55,134 bases of DNA, taken from NCBI GenBank assembly GCA_900316955.1, contig ONEX01000022.1:1-55134 (forward strand). Reading direction: 5' to 3'. The position numbers and the translations under genes are program-made. This stretch comes from an uncultured Bacteroidales bacterium. GTDB taxonomy: Bacteria; Bacteroidota; Bacteroidia; Bacteroidales; UBA932. Every line of letters begins with the position of its first letter. The stretch's first letter is position 1. The notes below the pieces were generated by a model, which worked only from the letters and a program-made list of their open reading frames with translations, was not told the origin of the DNA and ran no database searches. Shown here one piece after another: positions 12,035 through 20,559 of this stretch.

Positions 12035-14974
12035 CTACTTGTTAAGTTTTCTCAGCCGCATCTCCACCTGGTCCAGGACTTCGTCCTCGGGACCGTAGGG
12101 CTTGTACCCGGATTTGATGCTCTCGAAAGTGGCCTTCGCCTGGGTCAGGTTGCCGTTCTCGGCGAAGGTGTCGCCCAGGACGATGAACGCCTTGGCGAGC
12201 CAGTAGTTCTGGCCGGAGGCCTTGCCGGCGAAGTCATAGACCTTGTCCTGGATGCCGTCGAACTCGGCGCGGTCGAAGCGGTCCTGGATGATCAGGTAGG
12301 CGGCTTCGGCGCCTTCGTCGGTGGACGGATCCTTGGCGAGCTGCTCGAAGATGCCGTAGGCTTCCGCGCGGCGGCTCATGCCGAGGCAGGACTTGGCGCG
12401 GACGTAGTCGGCCTCGCGCCGCAGCGCGTCGGAGGCGCCGCGGACGGCGCGCACGGACTGCGCGGCGTCGAGCGCGTCCTCGTACTCGCGGGCCTTGAAG
12501 GCGGACCGCATCATGCCCACGGTGGCCGCGGACTTGTTGTCGTCCAGCTGGGCCACGTCGCGGAGCTTCATGTAGGAGCTGTATGCCTTGGGATAACGCT
12601 GCATGGAGTAGGAAATGTCACCGAGACGGAGGTAGGCCGTCTCCAGGAAGGAGCCTTCCAGACCGCGCTCGAGGGCGGCGGCGTAGGCGTCGACCGCCTT
12701 TTCCTTGTCGCCCAGGCCCCGGTAGCACTCGCCCAGATAGAACGAGGCTTCCGCCACCTTGGCGCCCTCGGGATATTTCTCGAGATAGCTCTTGAACGTG
12801 CTCTCCGCCTTGCCGTAGTTGCCGCCGAGGAAGATTTCCTCGGCCGTGCCGAAGTACACTTCCTCCTTCTGGGCGTCGGTGCGGGCGGCCTTGTCGCCCA
12901 GGCTGTTGACGAAGGCGAGGTAGGCGTCCGGCTCCTGGCGGGTGCGGTAGATGGACTCGATGGCGAGGAGGGCGTCGTCGGCATAGTCGCCGCCCTGGGC
13001 CGCCACATCCTTGTAGTACTCGAGGGCCTTCGCATCGTCCCCGCCGTTGCGGGCGATCATGCCCAGCTCCAGGAGGGCGCGGGTCGCATAGTCGGGATCG
13101 TCGGTGGAGCTGCGGAGGGTCCGGAACGTCCGGACGGCATCCTCGGGCTCGCCCACAGACACATAGGCCCGGCCCAGCTCGTACATCGCGTCGGAGTAAT
13201 ACGGGACGCCGGGAGAGGCTTTCTTCACGCGCTCCAGGAACTGGACCTTGCGCGGGAAGTCGCGCACCAGGCCACAGGCGACGCCGGCGCGGTAGTACGG
13301 GTAGATGTCGTCGGGATCGGGATAATCGGCCAGCTTGCGCTCGAAGGCGGCGATGGCGGTCGTGTAGTCCTTCTGGAAGAAGTAGCAGTCGCCGATGCGG
13401 GTTTCGGCATCCGCGCCGCAGACGTCGTGCCGCCCGCCGAGGTAGTTGTTGAACCACTTCAGGGCAGCGGGATAGTCCTCCTCCTTGAAGAAGGTGTAGG
13501 CGATGTCATAGGGAATCTGGTCCCCTTCCTTCTTGCCGTCCAGGGCGGAAAGGTTGTACAGGTCCATGAGGACGGCGCGGGCGTCGGCATACTTGCCGTC
13601 CCGGAAGTAGGATTCGGCGATCCAGTAGCGGGAGAGCTGGTTGAAGGGGTCCTGGCGGGGGCTGTAGTAGGCGGCCGCCTTCAGGTGCGGCACCGCGTCG
13701 CGGAAGGAACCGTTCTGGATGAGCTGGTTCGCGCGGAGGAAGTAGGCCTTCATGTAGTTGGACTGCATCCGCGGGTCCAGCTCCTCGATGTTGTCGTAGG
13801 CCGCGACGGCGGCCTCGTAGTCGTGGTTGGCGAGGGCGGCCATCGCCATGTAGCTGTAGATCTGGTCCCCCTTGGAGAGGGCGTCGTACCGCTTCATGTA
13901 GTCGTTGAAGGCCGACACGTCATTGTTCAGGTCGAAGGCGAGTTTCGCGTAGTTGAAGTACGCGTCCTCCTGGATGTCCTTGTTGAACGGAAGGGCGGCG
14001 GCGTCCTTGAAGGCTTCCAGGGCGGCCACCTTGTTACGCAGCTGGATGTAACTGTAGCCCAGCTGGTAGTTCGCGATCTGCCCCAGGGAGTCCGTGCGCT
14101 CGGGCATCTGGCTGAAGCTTTCCACGGCGCCCTGCCAGTCTTCCACCGCATACAGCACGGAGCCGGCGTAGAACCAGTCGGAGCGGTTGCGGATCGTCTT
14201 TTCCTCCAGGTTCTTCTGGTAGTAGGAACGGGCCTTCTCCTTGTCGCCGAGGACGAGGTAGGACTCGGACATGATGCGGGCGAAGTGCGGCTGGCGGTCC
14301 GCCGGGATCTTGTCGTAGATGTCCTCGCCGAACTTGACCACGTAGTTGTAGTCCTTCTCGTTGAAGCGGCACTCGAGGATGTAGTAGTTCGCGAGCTGGG
14401 TGAAGCGCGGGTCCACGGCGGATTTCGCGAACCAGTCGGCCGCTTCGCGGAAATCGCCCTGCGAGTAGCACACGTAGCCCAGGGAATACTGGGACGGGGC
14501 CGTGTAGTCGGACGGCGGGAGGTTCTGCATCTTCTCCAGGAGCATCCGGGAGAGGGTGAGGTCCCCGCTGCCGAAGGCGCTGTAGCCCCGCTTGTAGGCG
14601 TATTCAGCCACCTGGCCGGGCATCAGCTCGTCCTGCGCGACGCAGCCGAAGCGGTACGCGGCATCCTCGTAGAGGCCGCGGTCGAACAGATCCTGCGCCC
14701 AGCGGAAATTCACCTGCGGGACGAGGGGGGATTCGGGCCAGCGGTCCAGGAAGGCTTCGGCGCGCTTCTCGTAACCGGGCGTCTGGAGTTCGATGGCGCA
14801 GAGGGCCGCATGACCTTCGGCTTCGCTGCCGGGAATGCGCTCCAGCAGCTGGGCGGCCTCCGCGTACATGCCGTGCCCGTACAGGTCCAGGGCGCGGCGG
14901 TATTCGGGAGTCTGGGCGGAGGCGGCACCCGCAAGGAGGACGGCCGCCAGGGCCAGGATCAGTCTTTTCTTCAT
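12035..14974 (-). CDS. Large periplasmic tetratricopeptide-repeat protein
   Basis: 979 residues with a signal peptide (MKKRLILALAAVLLAGAASA). Nearly the whole mature chain is helical TPR-type repeat, for example EYRRALDLYGHGMYAEAAQLL, YYKDVAAQGGDYADDALLA and FYLGECYRGLGDKEKAVDAY. The repeats resemble those of BamD/YbgF-type scaffolds, and no enzyme motif is seen. It lies 7 nt upstream of the barrel gene, suggesting an envelope complex in which the TPR protein scaffolds or assembles the barrel. Divergent from the ftsE-like gene. Confidence 0.8.
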   Translation of the reverse strand: MKKRLILALAAVLLAGAASAQTPEYRRALDLYGHGMYAEAAQLLERIPGSEAEGHAALCAIELQTPGYEKRAEAFLDRWPESPLVPQVNFRWAQDLFDRGLYEDAAYRFGCVAQDELMPGQVAEYAYKRGYSAFGSGDLTLSRMLLEKMQNLPPSDYTAPSQYSLGYVCYSQGDFREAADWFAKSAVDPRFTQLANYYILECRFNEKDYNYVVKFGEDIYDKIPADRQPHFARIMSESYLVLGDKEKARSYYQKNLEEKTIRNRSDWFYAGSVLYAVEDWQGAVESFSQMPERTDSLGQIANYQLGYSYIQLRNKVAALEAFKDAAALPFNKDIQEDAYFNYAKLAFDLNNDVSAFNDYMKRYDALSKGDQIYSYMAMAALANHDYEAAVAAYDNIEELDPRMQSNYMKAYFLRANQLIQNGSFRDAVPHLKAAAYYSPRQDPFNQLSRYWIAESYFRDGKYADARAVLMDLYNLSALDGKKEGDQIPYDIAYTFFKEEDYPAALKWFNNYLGGRHDVCGADAETRIGDCYFFQKDYTTAIAAFERKLADYPDPDDIYPYYRAGVACGLVRDFPRKVQFLERVKKASPGVPYYSDAMYELGRAYVSVGEPEDAVRTFRTLRSSTDDPDYATRALLELGMIARNGGDDAKALEYYKDVAAQGGDYADDALLAIESIYRTRQEPDAYLAFVNSLGDKAARTDAQKEEVYFGTAEEIFLGGNYGKAESTFKSYLEKYPEGAKVAEASFYLGECYRGLGDKEKAVDAYAAALERGLEGSFLETAYLRLGDISYSMQRYPKAYSSYMKLRDVAQLDDNKSAATVGMMRSAFKAREYEDALDAAQSVRAVRGASDALRREADYVRAKSCLGMSRRAEAYGIFEQLAKDPSTDEGAEAAYLIIQDRFDRAEFDGIQDKVYDFAGKASGQNYWLAKAFIVLGDTFAENGNLTQAKATFESIKSGYKPYGPEDEVLDQVEMRLRKLNK

Positions 14975-14993
14975 CTTCGAGTATATTATTTTA

Positions 14994-15023
14994 CAAATTT
15001 ACGAATTTTTCTGATTATCTTTG
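14994..15023. promoter_or_regulatory. Divergent promoter region, TPR gene / ftsE-like gene
   Basis: Minus strand: TAAATTTG at 14994-15001, pointing to the TPR gene. Plus strand: TATCTTTG at 15016-15023, pointing to the ftsE-like gene. Neither has a perfect TTG at 20 nt, so only the -7 boxes are well supported. Confidence 0.55.
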
Positions 15024-15045
15024 TGTAATCCAGTCCAAAAACGCA

Positions 15046-15747
15046 ATGGAACCCATCATCCAATTCAGCGGCGCAGACATCCTGGGCGGGGACAGCGTCG
15101 TCATCTACGGCCTCGACATGGCCATCAACCCGGGCGACTTCGTGTACGTCGTCGGCAAGGTGGGCTCGGGCAAGACCTCCATCATCCGGACGATGACGGC
15201 CGAAAACCGGCTCGCCAAGGGGGAAGGCACCGTCTGCGGGTTCAATCTCCGCGACATCCGTACAAAAGACATACCGATGCTGCGCCGGCGCCTGGGCGTC
15301 GTGTTCCAGGATTTCCAGCTGCTGATGGACCGCTCCGTGGAAGCGAACCTCGAGTTCGTCCTCCGCGCTACGGGCTGGAAGGACCGCACCGCCATCGACA
15401 CCCGCATCACGGAGGTCCTGGAGGACGTGGGCATGGGCACCAAGGCCCACAAGATGCCGCACCAGCTCTCCGGCGGCGAGCAGCAGCGCATCGCCATCGC
15501 CCGGGCCCTGCTGAACCGCCCCCAGGCCATCCTCGCCGACGAGCCCACCGGCAACCTGGACGGCGAAACCGCCGACGGCATCCTGAAGCTTCTCCGCAAG
15601 CTGAACGAGGAAGGCACGGCCATCATCATGGTCACGCACAACCGCTCCATCTTCGAGCGCTACCCCGGCCGCGTCTTCTCCTGCGCCGACGAGCGCTGTA
15701 CGGAAGTCTTCGAGGACAACACCTTCGAGCTGGACCTGACGATATGA
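15046..15747 (+). CDS. ftsE: FtsE-like ABC transporter ATP-binding protein
   Basis: 233 residues, typical of FtsE. It is expected to act with the membrane protein FtsX at the septum to regulate peptidoglycan hydrolases. Walker A GKVGSGKT (37-44), Q-loop FQDF (87-90), signature LSGGEQQR (141-148) and Walker B AILADEP with the catalytic Glu (161-167) are all intact. No ftsX lies next to it, so a related LolD/MacB-type ATPase cannot be fully excluded. Its stop overlaps the nth start as ATGA. Confidence 0.82.
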   Translation: MEPIIQFSGADILGGDSVVIYGLDMAINPGDFVYVVGKVGSGKTSIIRTMTAENRLAKGEGTVCGFNLRDIRTKDIPMLRRRLGVVFQDFQLLMDRSVEANLEFVLRATGWKDRTAIDTRITEVLEDVGMGTKAHKMPHQLSGGEQQRIAIARALLNRPQAILADEPTGNLDGETADGILKLLRKLNEEGTAIIMVTHNRSIFERYPGRVFSCADERCTEVFEDNTFELDLTI

Positions 15748-16391
15748 CGCGCAAGGAACGCTTCGCGGGCATCGTGGACTGGTTCGAACGGAACGTCCCC
15801 ATCGCCGAGACCGAACTCCACTACGGCAACCCCTACCAGCTGCTCGTGGCCGTCATCCTGTCGGCCCAGTGCACGGACCGGCGGGTGAACGTCGTCACCC
15901 CGCCCCTGTTCGAACGCTTCCCCGCCCCGCAGGACCTGGCTTCCGCCAGCTTCGACGAGGTATTTCCCTATGTGAAAAGCGTTTCCTATCCGAATTCGAA
16001 GACCGGGCACCTGATCGCCATGGCGCAGAAACTCCTGGCCGATTTCGGCGGCGAAGTGCCCTCGGACATCGACGCGCTGATGACCCTCCCGGGCGTCGGC
16101 CGCAAGACCGCGAACGTCATCGCCTCCGTCGTCTATGACAAGCCCGTCATCGCCGTGGACACGCACGTCTTCCGCGTATCCCACCGGCTCGGACTTTCAA
16201 ACGGCAAGACGCCGCTGGAGGTCGAGCGCGACCTGGAGCGGCACATTCCGGAGCATCTCCGCGCCCGCTCCCACCACTGGCTCATCCTCCACGGCCGCTA
16301 CACCTGCACCGCCCGCGCCCCCAAATGCGCCGCCTGTGGCCTTACCGACTGGTGCAGGCAGTTCGCCGAGGAAGCAGCAGGAACCCGATAG
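15744..16391 (+). CDS. nth: Endonuclease III (DNA glycosylase/AP lyase)
   Basis: 215 residues, standard length. Base-excision repair enzyme that removes oxidised pyrimidines and nicks the abasic site. The helix-hairpin-helix LPGVGRKTANVIA carries the catalytic Lys121, and Asp139 lies in IAVDTHVFRV. The C-terminal 4Fe-4S ligands have the exact Cys-X6-Cys-X2-Cys-X5-Cys spacing (Cys188, 195, 198, 204). The start ATG at 15744 overlaps the ftsE stop. Its last 50 nt overlap the 3' end of the convergent CPBP gene. Confidence 0.96.
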   Translation: MTRKERFAGIVDWFERNVPIAETELHYGNPYQLLVAVILSAQCTDRRVNVVTPPLFERFPAPQDLASASFDEVFPYVKSVSYPNSKTGHLIAMAQKLLADFGGEVPSDIDALMTLPGVGRKTANVIASVVYDKPVIAVDTHVFRVSHRLGLSNGKTPLEVERDLERHIPEHLRARSHHWLILHGRYTCTARAPKCAACGLTDWCRQFAEEAAGTR

Positions 16392-17175
16392 CCAGGGCGA
16401 GGCCCAGGACGAAGGCGGGGATGGAGGCTTCGGCGCCGAAGGAGCCGCCGGTAAGCCAGTCGGAGCCCTGGATGACCGGGGAGATCAAGGACGGGGTGCC
16501 GTTTCCCGAGACTGCAAAACCGAAAACCGGGCCCTGGAAGTAGTTCCAGGACCAGTGGATGCCGATAGGTACCCACAGGGTGCCTGACCATTTGTACGCG
16601 GCGCCCAGCAGGAGGCCGGCCTCGACGGCGATGGCCACGGAAGACCACACCGTCGCGTTGTTGTTGAAGATATGGACGAAGCCGAAGATCAGGGCCGAAA
16701 CGACGAGGGCGACGACAGTCCCCCACCGGTCGTCGATCATCCGGAACACGATGCCGCGGAACAGGACCTCTTCCCCGACGCCGACGACCAGGAACATGAA
16801 CAGGCTCCTGACCAGCGCATTCCAGTTCCAGTCGACACTGTCGATGCGATAACCGCCCATCAGGGCGATGAAACCGGTCACCAGGATGAAAAAGAGGATG
16901 CCCACGCCGAAGCCGAGGGCCGTATCCCCGGCCAGCCGGCGCAGGGGGATGTCCCTGGCCTTTTGCTTCTCCGTCCACCTCCACCAGAGCGCATACAGCG
17001 CCAGCACACCGGCGGAAGTGAGCACGCACAGGATGGCCTGCAGCCAGAGCGGCATCTTCACCGCCTCATCCAGGGCCGTCGGAATGGAAGAGAAAGCGTA
17101 TGCGAGGAGAAACAGGAAGCACCCCGCGATGAAAAGCAGGAGCCACTTCCAGAAAGGGGTATCTGTCCGTGTCAT
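16342..17175 (-). CDS. CPBP family intramembrane metalloprotease
   Basis: 277 residues with about seven or eight hydrophobic helices. The CPBP (CAAX protease/bacteriocin-processing, Abi) motifs are present: EEVLFRG (EExxxR), FGFVHIFN (FxxxH) and HWSWN (HxxxN/D). Substrate unknown; such proteins range from prenyl-protein proteases to bacteriocin immunity. It lies 3 nt after the DUF4298 gene in a small operon and overlaps the end of nth by 50 nt in convergent orientation. Confidence 0.88.
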   Translation of the reverse strand: MTRTDTPFWKWLLLFIAGCFLFLLAYAFSSIPTALDEAVKMPLWLQAILCVLTSAGVLALYALWWRWTEKQKARDIPLRRLAGDTALGFGVGILFFILVTGFIALMGGYRIDSVDWNWNALVRSLFMFLVVGVGEEVLFRGIVFRMIDDRWGTVVALVVSALIFGFVHIFNNNATVWSSVAIAVEAGLLLGAAYKWSGTLWVPIGIHWSWNYFQGPVFGFAVSGNGTPSLISPVIQGSDWLTGGSFGAEASIPAFVLGLALAIGFLLLPRRTACTSR

Positions 17176-17178
17176 GGT

Positions 17179-17484
17179 CTATCTGTTCTTGAGGATGGTG
17201 GAGACGGTGTCCAGCAGGCGGACGGTCAGGGCGTAGTGGTCGGAGAGGACATCGTAGATGCCGTCCTCGGAGAGTACGCCGCGCTTGAGGTCCTTGGGAA
17301 GCTTCCCGGCGTCGTCGGCCTCGAAATCGTCGCGCCACTCGTCGCTCTCATAGTAGGCCGACAGTTCTTTCACGTCCTCCTGGATGCCGTCGAAGGCGTC
17401 CAGCGCCTCCTCCAGGTTCTCCAGGACGGGGGCGATCCGGTCCAGCAGCGACTCGTAATGCCGGATCCTTTCAATCTGTTCCAT
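17179..17484 (-). CDS. DUF4298-type small helical protein
   Basis: 101 acidic, helical residues with no signal peptide. The pattern MEQIERIRHYESLLDRI, then SAYYESDEWRDDFEADDAGKLP and GVLSEDGIYDVLSDHY matches what I know of the DUF4298 family, whose function is not established. It overlaps the end of the methyltransferase gene by 14 nt and is followed 3 nt later by the CPBP gene, so the three are probably one transcript. Confidence 0.8.
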   Translation of the reverse strand: MEQIERIRHYESLLDRIAPVLENLEEALDAFDGIQEDVKELSAYYESDEWRDDFEADDAGKLPKDLKRGVLSEDGIYDVLSDHYALTVRLLDTVSTILKNR

Positions 17485-18832
17485 ATCGTTTCTTGGTTAC
17501 AATCAAATAGTTGCCCGCCTCCGCGGCCGCCTCGACCCGGACGCCGAACAGGTGGATGTCCCCGCCTGAGGCGCAGCCGAGCTTCTTCCGCAGCAGGTCG
17601 GAGGTCATGGGCACGTTCCGGGCCGTCACCTCGGCCTGCGGCCACCGTTTCCCGGCCTCCTTTATCGTCCGGTTGTTCAAGGGCAGCACCTCCTGGATTT
17701 CGAACACCTTCCCGAACGGCCGCAGCTCCTCCGGAACCGCCTCGCCCGCATACAGATGCGTATGCTGCCCCAGCTTGGTCAATCCGAACCGCCCGCAGGG
17801 CAGCCCGAACGCCCCGGCCTTGAGCAGGGCCTTCCCGGGCTCGAAGAGCGAGATTTCTCCACTCCGCTTCGCTCCAGTCGAAATGACAAGGGGGGAACCC
17901 TCATTCCGGGCTTGACCCTCACCCTCATTCCGGGCTTGACCCGGAATCTCCATCACGGCGCCGCCTTCGACAATGAAGGTCGCAGGGGCCCCTTCCCATT
18001 CGCGGTCCAGGAGGAACAGGAGTTCCTTGCACTCCCCTCCTGCGGCCACGACGTGCACTTCCTTCACGTGCGCTCCCAGCCGCTTGCAAGCCATCGTGAT
18101 GTCCGCCATCGGCGAGAGTTTCAGCAGCACGTACCGGGCCGCCTCGAACAGTTCCGGCAGCAATCCCAGCACATCCGGCTGGCACTCCTCGATGAGGAAC
18201 ACCTTCCGGCCGTCTTCGGCCCTTCTTACCGGATCCAGGAAGATGACATCGGGCCGGAACCCGTCCAGCACCTCCTTCACCTTTCCGGGCTCCACCCGGC
18301 AGTTCCGGAACCGCACATTCTCCACCCCCAACTCCCTGAAATTCAACTCCGTCGCCCTAACCAATTCAAGCTGCATCTCATTATACAGCACCTCCTTGGA
18401 AACCTGCGCAAACGCCCACGCATCCACCCCCATTCCCCCTGTCAGATCTGCCACATTCAGGCTGGAGGGTGTACCACCGCAAACCTGTGGCCACCCTCGG
18501 CCACATAAGAGGGAGGGGCCCATCTTTGATGGGAGGGGTCGCGTAGCGACGGTTTGCGGTGGTACACCCTCCAGCCGTAAACCCGAAGCAAGCCATGCCT
18601 TATATCTGGCGGTTTCCGATGAACTGCACTGCTCTCCGGAGAGCCGGAAAGGGTAAACCAGCGACGGGACGGCGTACCACTCGGGGACTTTCGTGCGGAG
18701 CTTGCGCCGCACTTCCAAGGTCGTGACAGCCAGGTCGATGTCGATATCCGGATACTTGTCCCGCGACAGCAGGAGCCGGACCGGGTCGTCCGCCTCGTGT
18801 TGCAATATGAAATCGGCGAAGGGCATCTGCAT
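17471..18832 (-). CDS. THUMP-like class I SAM methyltransferase carrying two in-frame palindromic insertions
   Basis: 453 residues from ATG 18832 (MQMPFADFIL). The SAM motif I is VADLTGGMGVDAWAFA and the motif IV region is DVIFLDPVRRAEDG. The C-terminal domain (LLPLNNRTIKEAGKRWP type) resembles the THUMP-like domain of Bacteroidota RNA methyltransferase-like proteins such as the PG_1098 family; the substrate is unknown. Residues about 86-125 (DNA 18460-18576) are coded by a palindromic repeat and read LEGVPPQT...VCGGTPSS. Residues about 295-328 (DNA 17850-17950) are coded by other short repeats and read IPGQARNEGEGQARNEG...STGAKRSGEIS. Neither breaks the frame or removes a recognised motif, so the enzyme may still fold. 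First gene of an operon with DUF4298 and CPBP genes. Confidence 0.85.
   Translation of the reverse strand: MQMPFADFILQHEADDPVRLLLSRDKYPDIDIDLAVTTLEVRRKLRTKVPEWYAVPSLVYPFRLSGEQCSSSETARYKAWLASGLRLEGVPPQTVATRPLPSKMGPSLLCGRGWPQVCGGTPSSLNVADLTGGMGVDAWAFAQVSKEVLYNEMQLELVRATELNFRELGVENVRFRNCRVEPGKVKEVLDGFRPDVIFLDPVRRAEDGRKVFLIEECQPDVLGLLPELFEAARYVLLKLSPMADITMACKRLGAHVKEVHVVAAGGECKELLFLLDREWEGAPATFIVEGGAVMEIPGQARNEGEGQARNEGSPLVISTGAKRSGEISLFEPGKALLKAGAFGLPCGRFGLTKLGQHTHLYAGEAVPEELRPFGKVFEIQEVLPLNNRTIKEAGKRWPQAEVTARNVPMTSDLLRKKLGCASGGDIHLFGVRVEAAAEAGNYLIVTKKRYGTD
17850..17950. repeat. Mosaic of short palindromic repeats inside the methyltransferase gene
   Basis: Two units are joined. 17850-17887 is an imperfect palindrome (gagatttctccactccgctt...aaatgac on the plus strand). 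17901-17950 holds two tandem copies of tcattccgggcttgaccc, the second ending in the full palindrome ATTCCGGG-cttga-CCCGGAAT type. The same second unit occurs at 44101-44127 and, in variant form, at 49808-49834. About 33 codons of coding sequence are added with no stop. Confidence 0.85.
18460..18576 (-). repeat. 117-nt palindromic element, copy 1, in frame inside the methyltransferase gene
   Basis: The two ends are perfect inverted repeats: 18460-18485 pairs with 18551-18576 over 26 bp. Inside (read on the minus strand) lie three hairpins in order: GTCGC-tac-GCGAC, CCCATC-aaa-GATGGG, and TGTGGCC-gagggt-GGCCACA, joined by CCCTCC-rich linkers. 117 nt equals 39 codons, and no stop occurs in the coding frame. 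The core recurs at 50802-50869. Confidence 0.92.
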
Positions 18833-18862
18833 TGCAAAAATACACAATTATCCTTACATTTG
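18832..18862 (+). promoter_or_regulatory. Promoter of the phosphoglucomutase-GH89 operon, with a mirrored box for the opposite gene
   Basis: Plus strand: TTG (18832-18834), 20 nt, TACATTTG (18855-18862), then ATG at 18894. On the minus strand TATTTTTG (18835-18842) lies exactly 20 nt offset and would serve the methyltransferase gene, whose ATG follows after only 2 nt; its -33 position reads ATG rather than TTG. The two promoters would share the same 34 bp. Confidence 0.75.
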
Positions 18863-18893
18863 CATAATAGACTATAACACTAAAATCATCGAT

Positions 18894-20558
18894 ATGAAAG
18901 ATTACAAGGAAGTGGTCAAGAGCTGGCTCGAAGGGAACTTCGACGCCGAGACCAAGGCAGAGATCAAGAAACTGCAGGAAACCGACCCCGTGGGCCTGGA
19001 AGACGCCTTCTACCGGAACCTCGAGTTCGGCACCGGCGGCCTCCGCGGCATTATGGGCGTGGGCACGAACCGGATGAACAAGTACACCGTGGGGATGGCC
19101 ACCCAGGGCCTCGCGAACTACATCAAGGCCCACGTGGAAGGCGCCGCCAGCGTGTGCATCGCGCACGACAGCCGCAACAACTCCCGCCTGTTCGCCGAGA
19201 TTTCCGCCGACGTGCTCTCCAACAACGGCATCCACGTGTACCTGTTCGACGCCCTCCGCCCCACCCCTGAACTGAGCTACTCCATCCGCCTCAAGGGCGC
19301 GACCGCCGGCATCATGGTCACGGCCAGCCACAACCCCAAGGAGTATAACGGCTACAAGGTCTTCTGGTGCGACGGCGGCCAGATCACCGCGCCCGTGGAC
19401 AAGGACATCGTCGCCGAGGTCGCGAAAATCGAGGACCCGGCTGACGTGCGCTTCGCCCCGGTCGCCGGCACCGTGCCCGGCGGCATCGAGACGATGGGCG
19501 CCGAGGTGGACGAGTGCTACCTGAGGGACCAGCTCTCCCTGATGCTGTCCCCGGAATCCGTCGCCCGCCACGCGGACCTCAAGATCGTCTATACCCCGCT
19601 GCACGGCTGCGGCGTCAAGCTGATGCCCGAAGCCCTCGCCCGCATCGGCTTCAAGAACGTCATCCACGTCCCCGAGCAGGACGTGAGCGACGGCAACTTC
19701 CCGACGGTCGTCTCCCCGAACCCGGAGGAGCCCGCGGCCATGAAGATGGCCCTGGAGAAGGCCGACGAGACCGGCGCGGACCTCGTCCTCGCCACCGACC
19801 CGGACGCCGACCGCCTGGGCATCGCGGTCCGGAACGACGAAGGCAAGATGGTCCAGCTCACCGGCAACCAGACCTGGAGCTTCCTCACCTACTACATCCT
19901 CACCCGCTGGAAGGAACTCGGAAAACTGGACGGCAACCAGTACTGCGTCAAGACCATCGTCACCAGTGAACTCCTCGCTGCGATCTGCGAGCATTTCGGC
20001 GTGAAGTGCTACAACGTCCTCACCGGCTTCAAGTACATCGCCGAAGTCCAGAAACTGCAGGAAGGCAAGGCCACGTTCATCTGCGGCGGCGAAGAGTCCT
20101 ACGGCTTCAACCTCGGCTCCTTCGTGCGTGACAAGTGCGCGCAGGTCGCCGGCTGCGCCGTGGCCGAGTGCGCCGCCTGGGCCGCCGACCAGGGCATGAC
20201 CCTGTGGCAACTCCTCCAGAAGGTGTACAAGGAATACGGCCTGTACGTGGAAAAGATGGTATACATCGTCCGCAAGGGCAAGTCCGGCGCCGAGGAGATC
20301 CAGAAGATCATGGCCGACTACCGCGCCTGCCCGCCCAAGGAGATCGCCGGCAGCCCGCTTGTGAAGGTCATCGACTACCTCAAGCCCGAGGAGACCGGCC
20401 TCCCGAAGTCCAACGTCCTCCAGTTCTTCAACGCGGCCGGCGACGTGGTTTCCGTCCGTCCCTCCGGCACCGAGCCCAAGATCAAGTTCTACTTCGGCGC
20501 CCGCGGCGACGACGCCCCGCAGAAGATCGAACTCCTGAAAGCCCAGTTCATTTCGTAA
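18894..20558 (+). CDS. pgm: Phosphoglucomutase/phosphomannomutase (alpha-D-phosphohexomutase family)
   Basis: 554 residues. Interconverts hexose 1- and 6-phosphates in the cytoplasm. The start ATG 18894 follows a good promoter. All four family loops are visible: active Ser in VTASHNPKEYNGYK, metal-binding DPDADRLGIAV, sugar-binding CGGEESYGF, and phosphate-binding RPSGTEPKIKFY. Specificity between glucose and mannose phosphates cannot be read. The GH89 gene starts one base after its stop, so the two are co-transcribed. Confidence 0.93.
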   Translation: MKDYKEVVKSWLEGNFDAETKAEIKKLQETDPVGLEDAFYRNLEFGTGGLRGIMGVGTNRMNKYTVGMATQGLANYIKAHVEGAASVCIAHDSRNNSRLFAEISADVLSNNGIHVYLFDALRPTPELSYSIRLKGATAGIMVTASHNPKEYNGYKVFWCDGGQITAPVDKDIVAEVAKIEDPADVRFAPVAGTVPGGIETMGAEVDECYLRDQLSLMLSPESVARHADLKIVYTPLHGCGVKLMPEALARIGFKNVIHVPEQDVSDGNFPTVVSPNPEEPAAMKMALEKADETGADLVLATDPDADRLGIAVRNDEGKMVQLTGNQTWSFLTYYILTRWKELGKLDGNQYCVKTIVTSELLAAICEHFGVKCYNVLTGFKYIAEVQKLQEGKATFICGGEESYGFNLGSFVRDKCAQVAGCAVAECAAWAADQGMTLWQLLQKVYKEYGLYVEKMVYIVRKGKSGAEEIQKIMADYRACPPKEIAGSPLVKVIDYLKPEETGLPKSNVLQFFNAAGDVVSVRPSGTEPKIKFYFGARGDDAPQKIELLKAQFIS

Positions 20559-20559
20559 G

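Noticed and set aside
12026-15028. 1000-codon plus-strand open frame opposite the TPR gene
   Set aside because: Shadow of the TPR gene; low-complexity Val/Gly/Glu-rich translation without domain features.
17901-17940. Tandem units that could suggest a CRISPR or satellite array
   Set aside because: Only two partial copies, no spacers, and they lie inside a coding frame together with other repeat units.
18460-18576. Insertion sequence with target-site duplication
   Set aside because: No transposase inside and no direct repeat flanking the element; the ends are only self-complementary.
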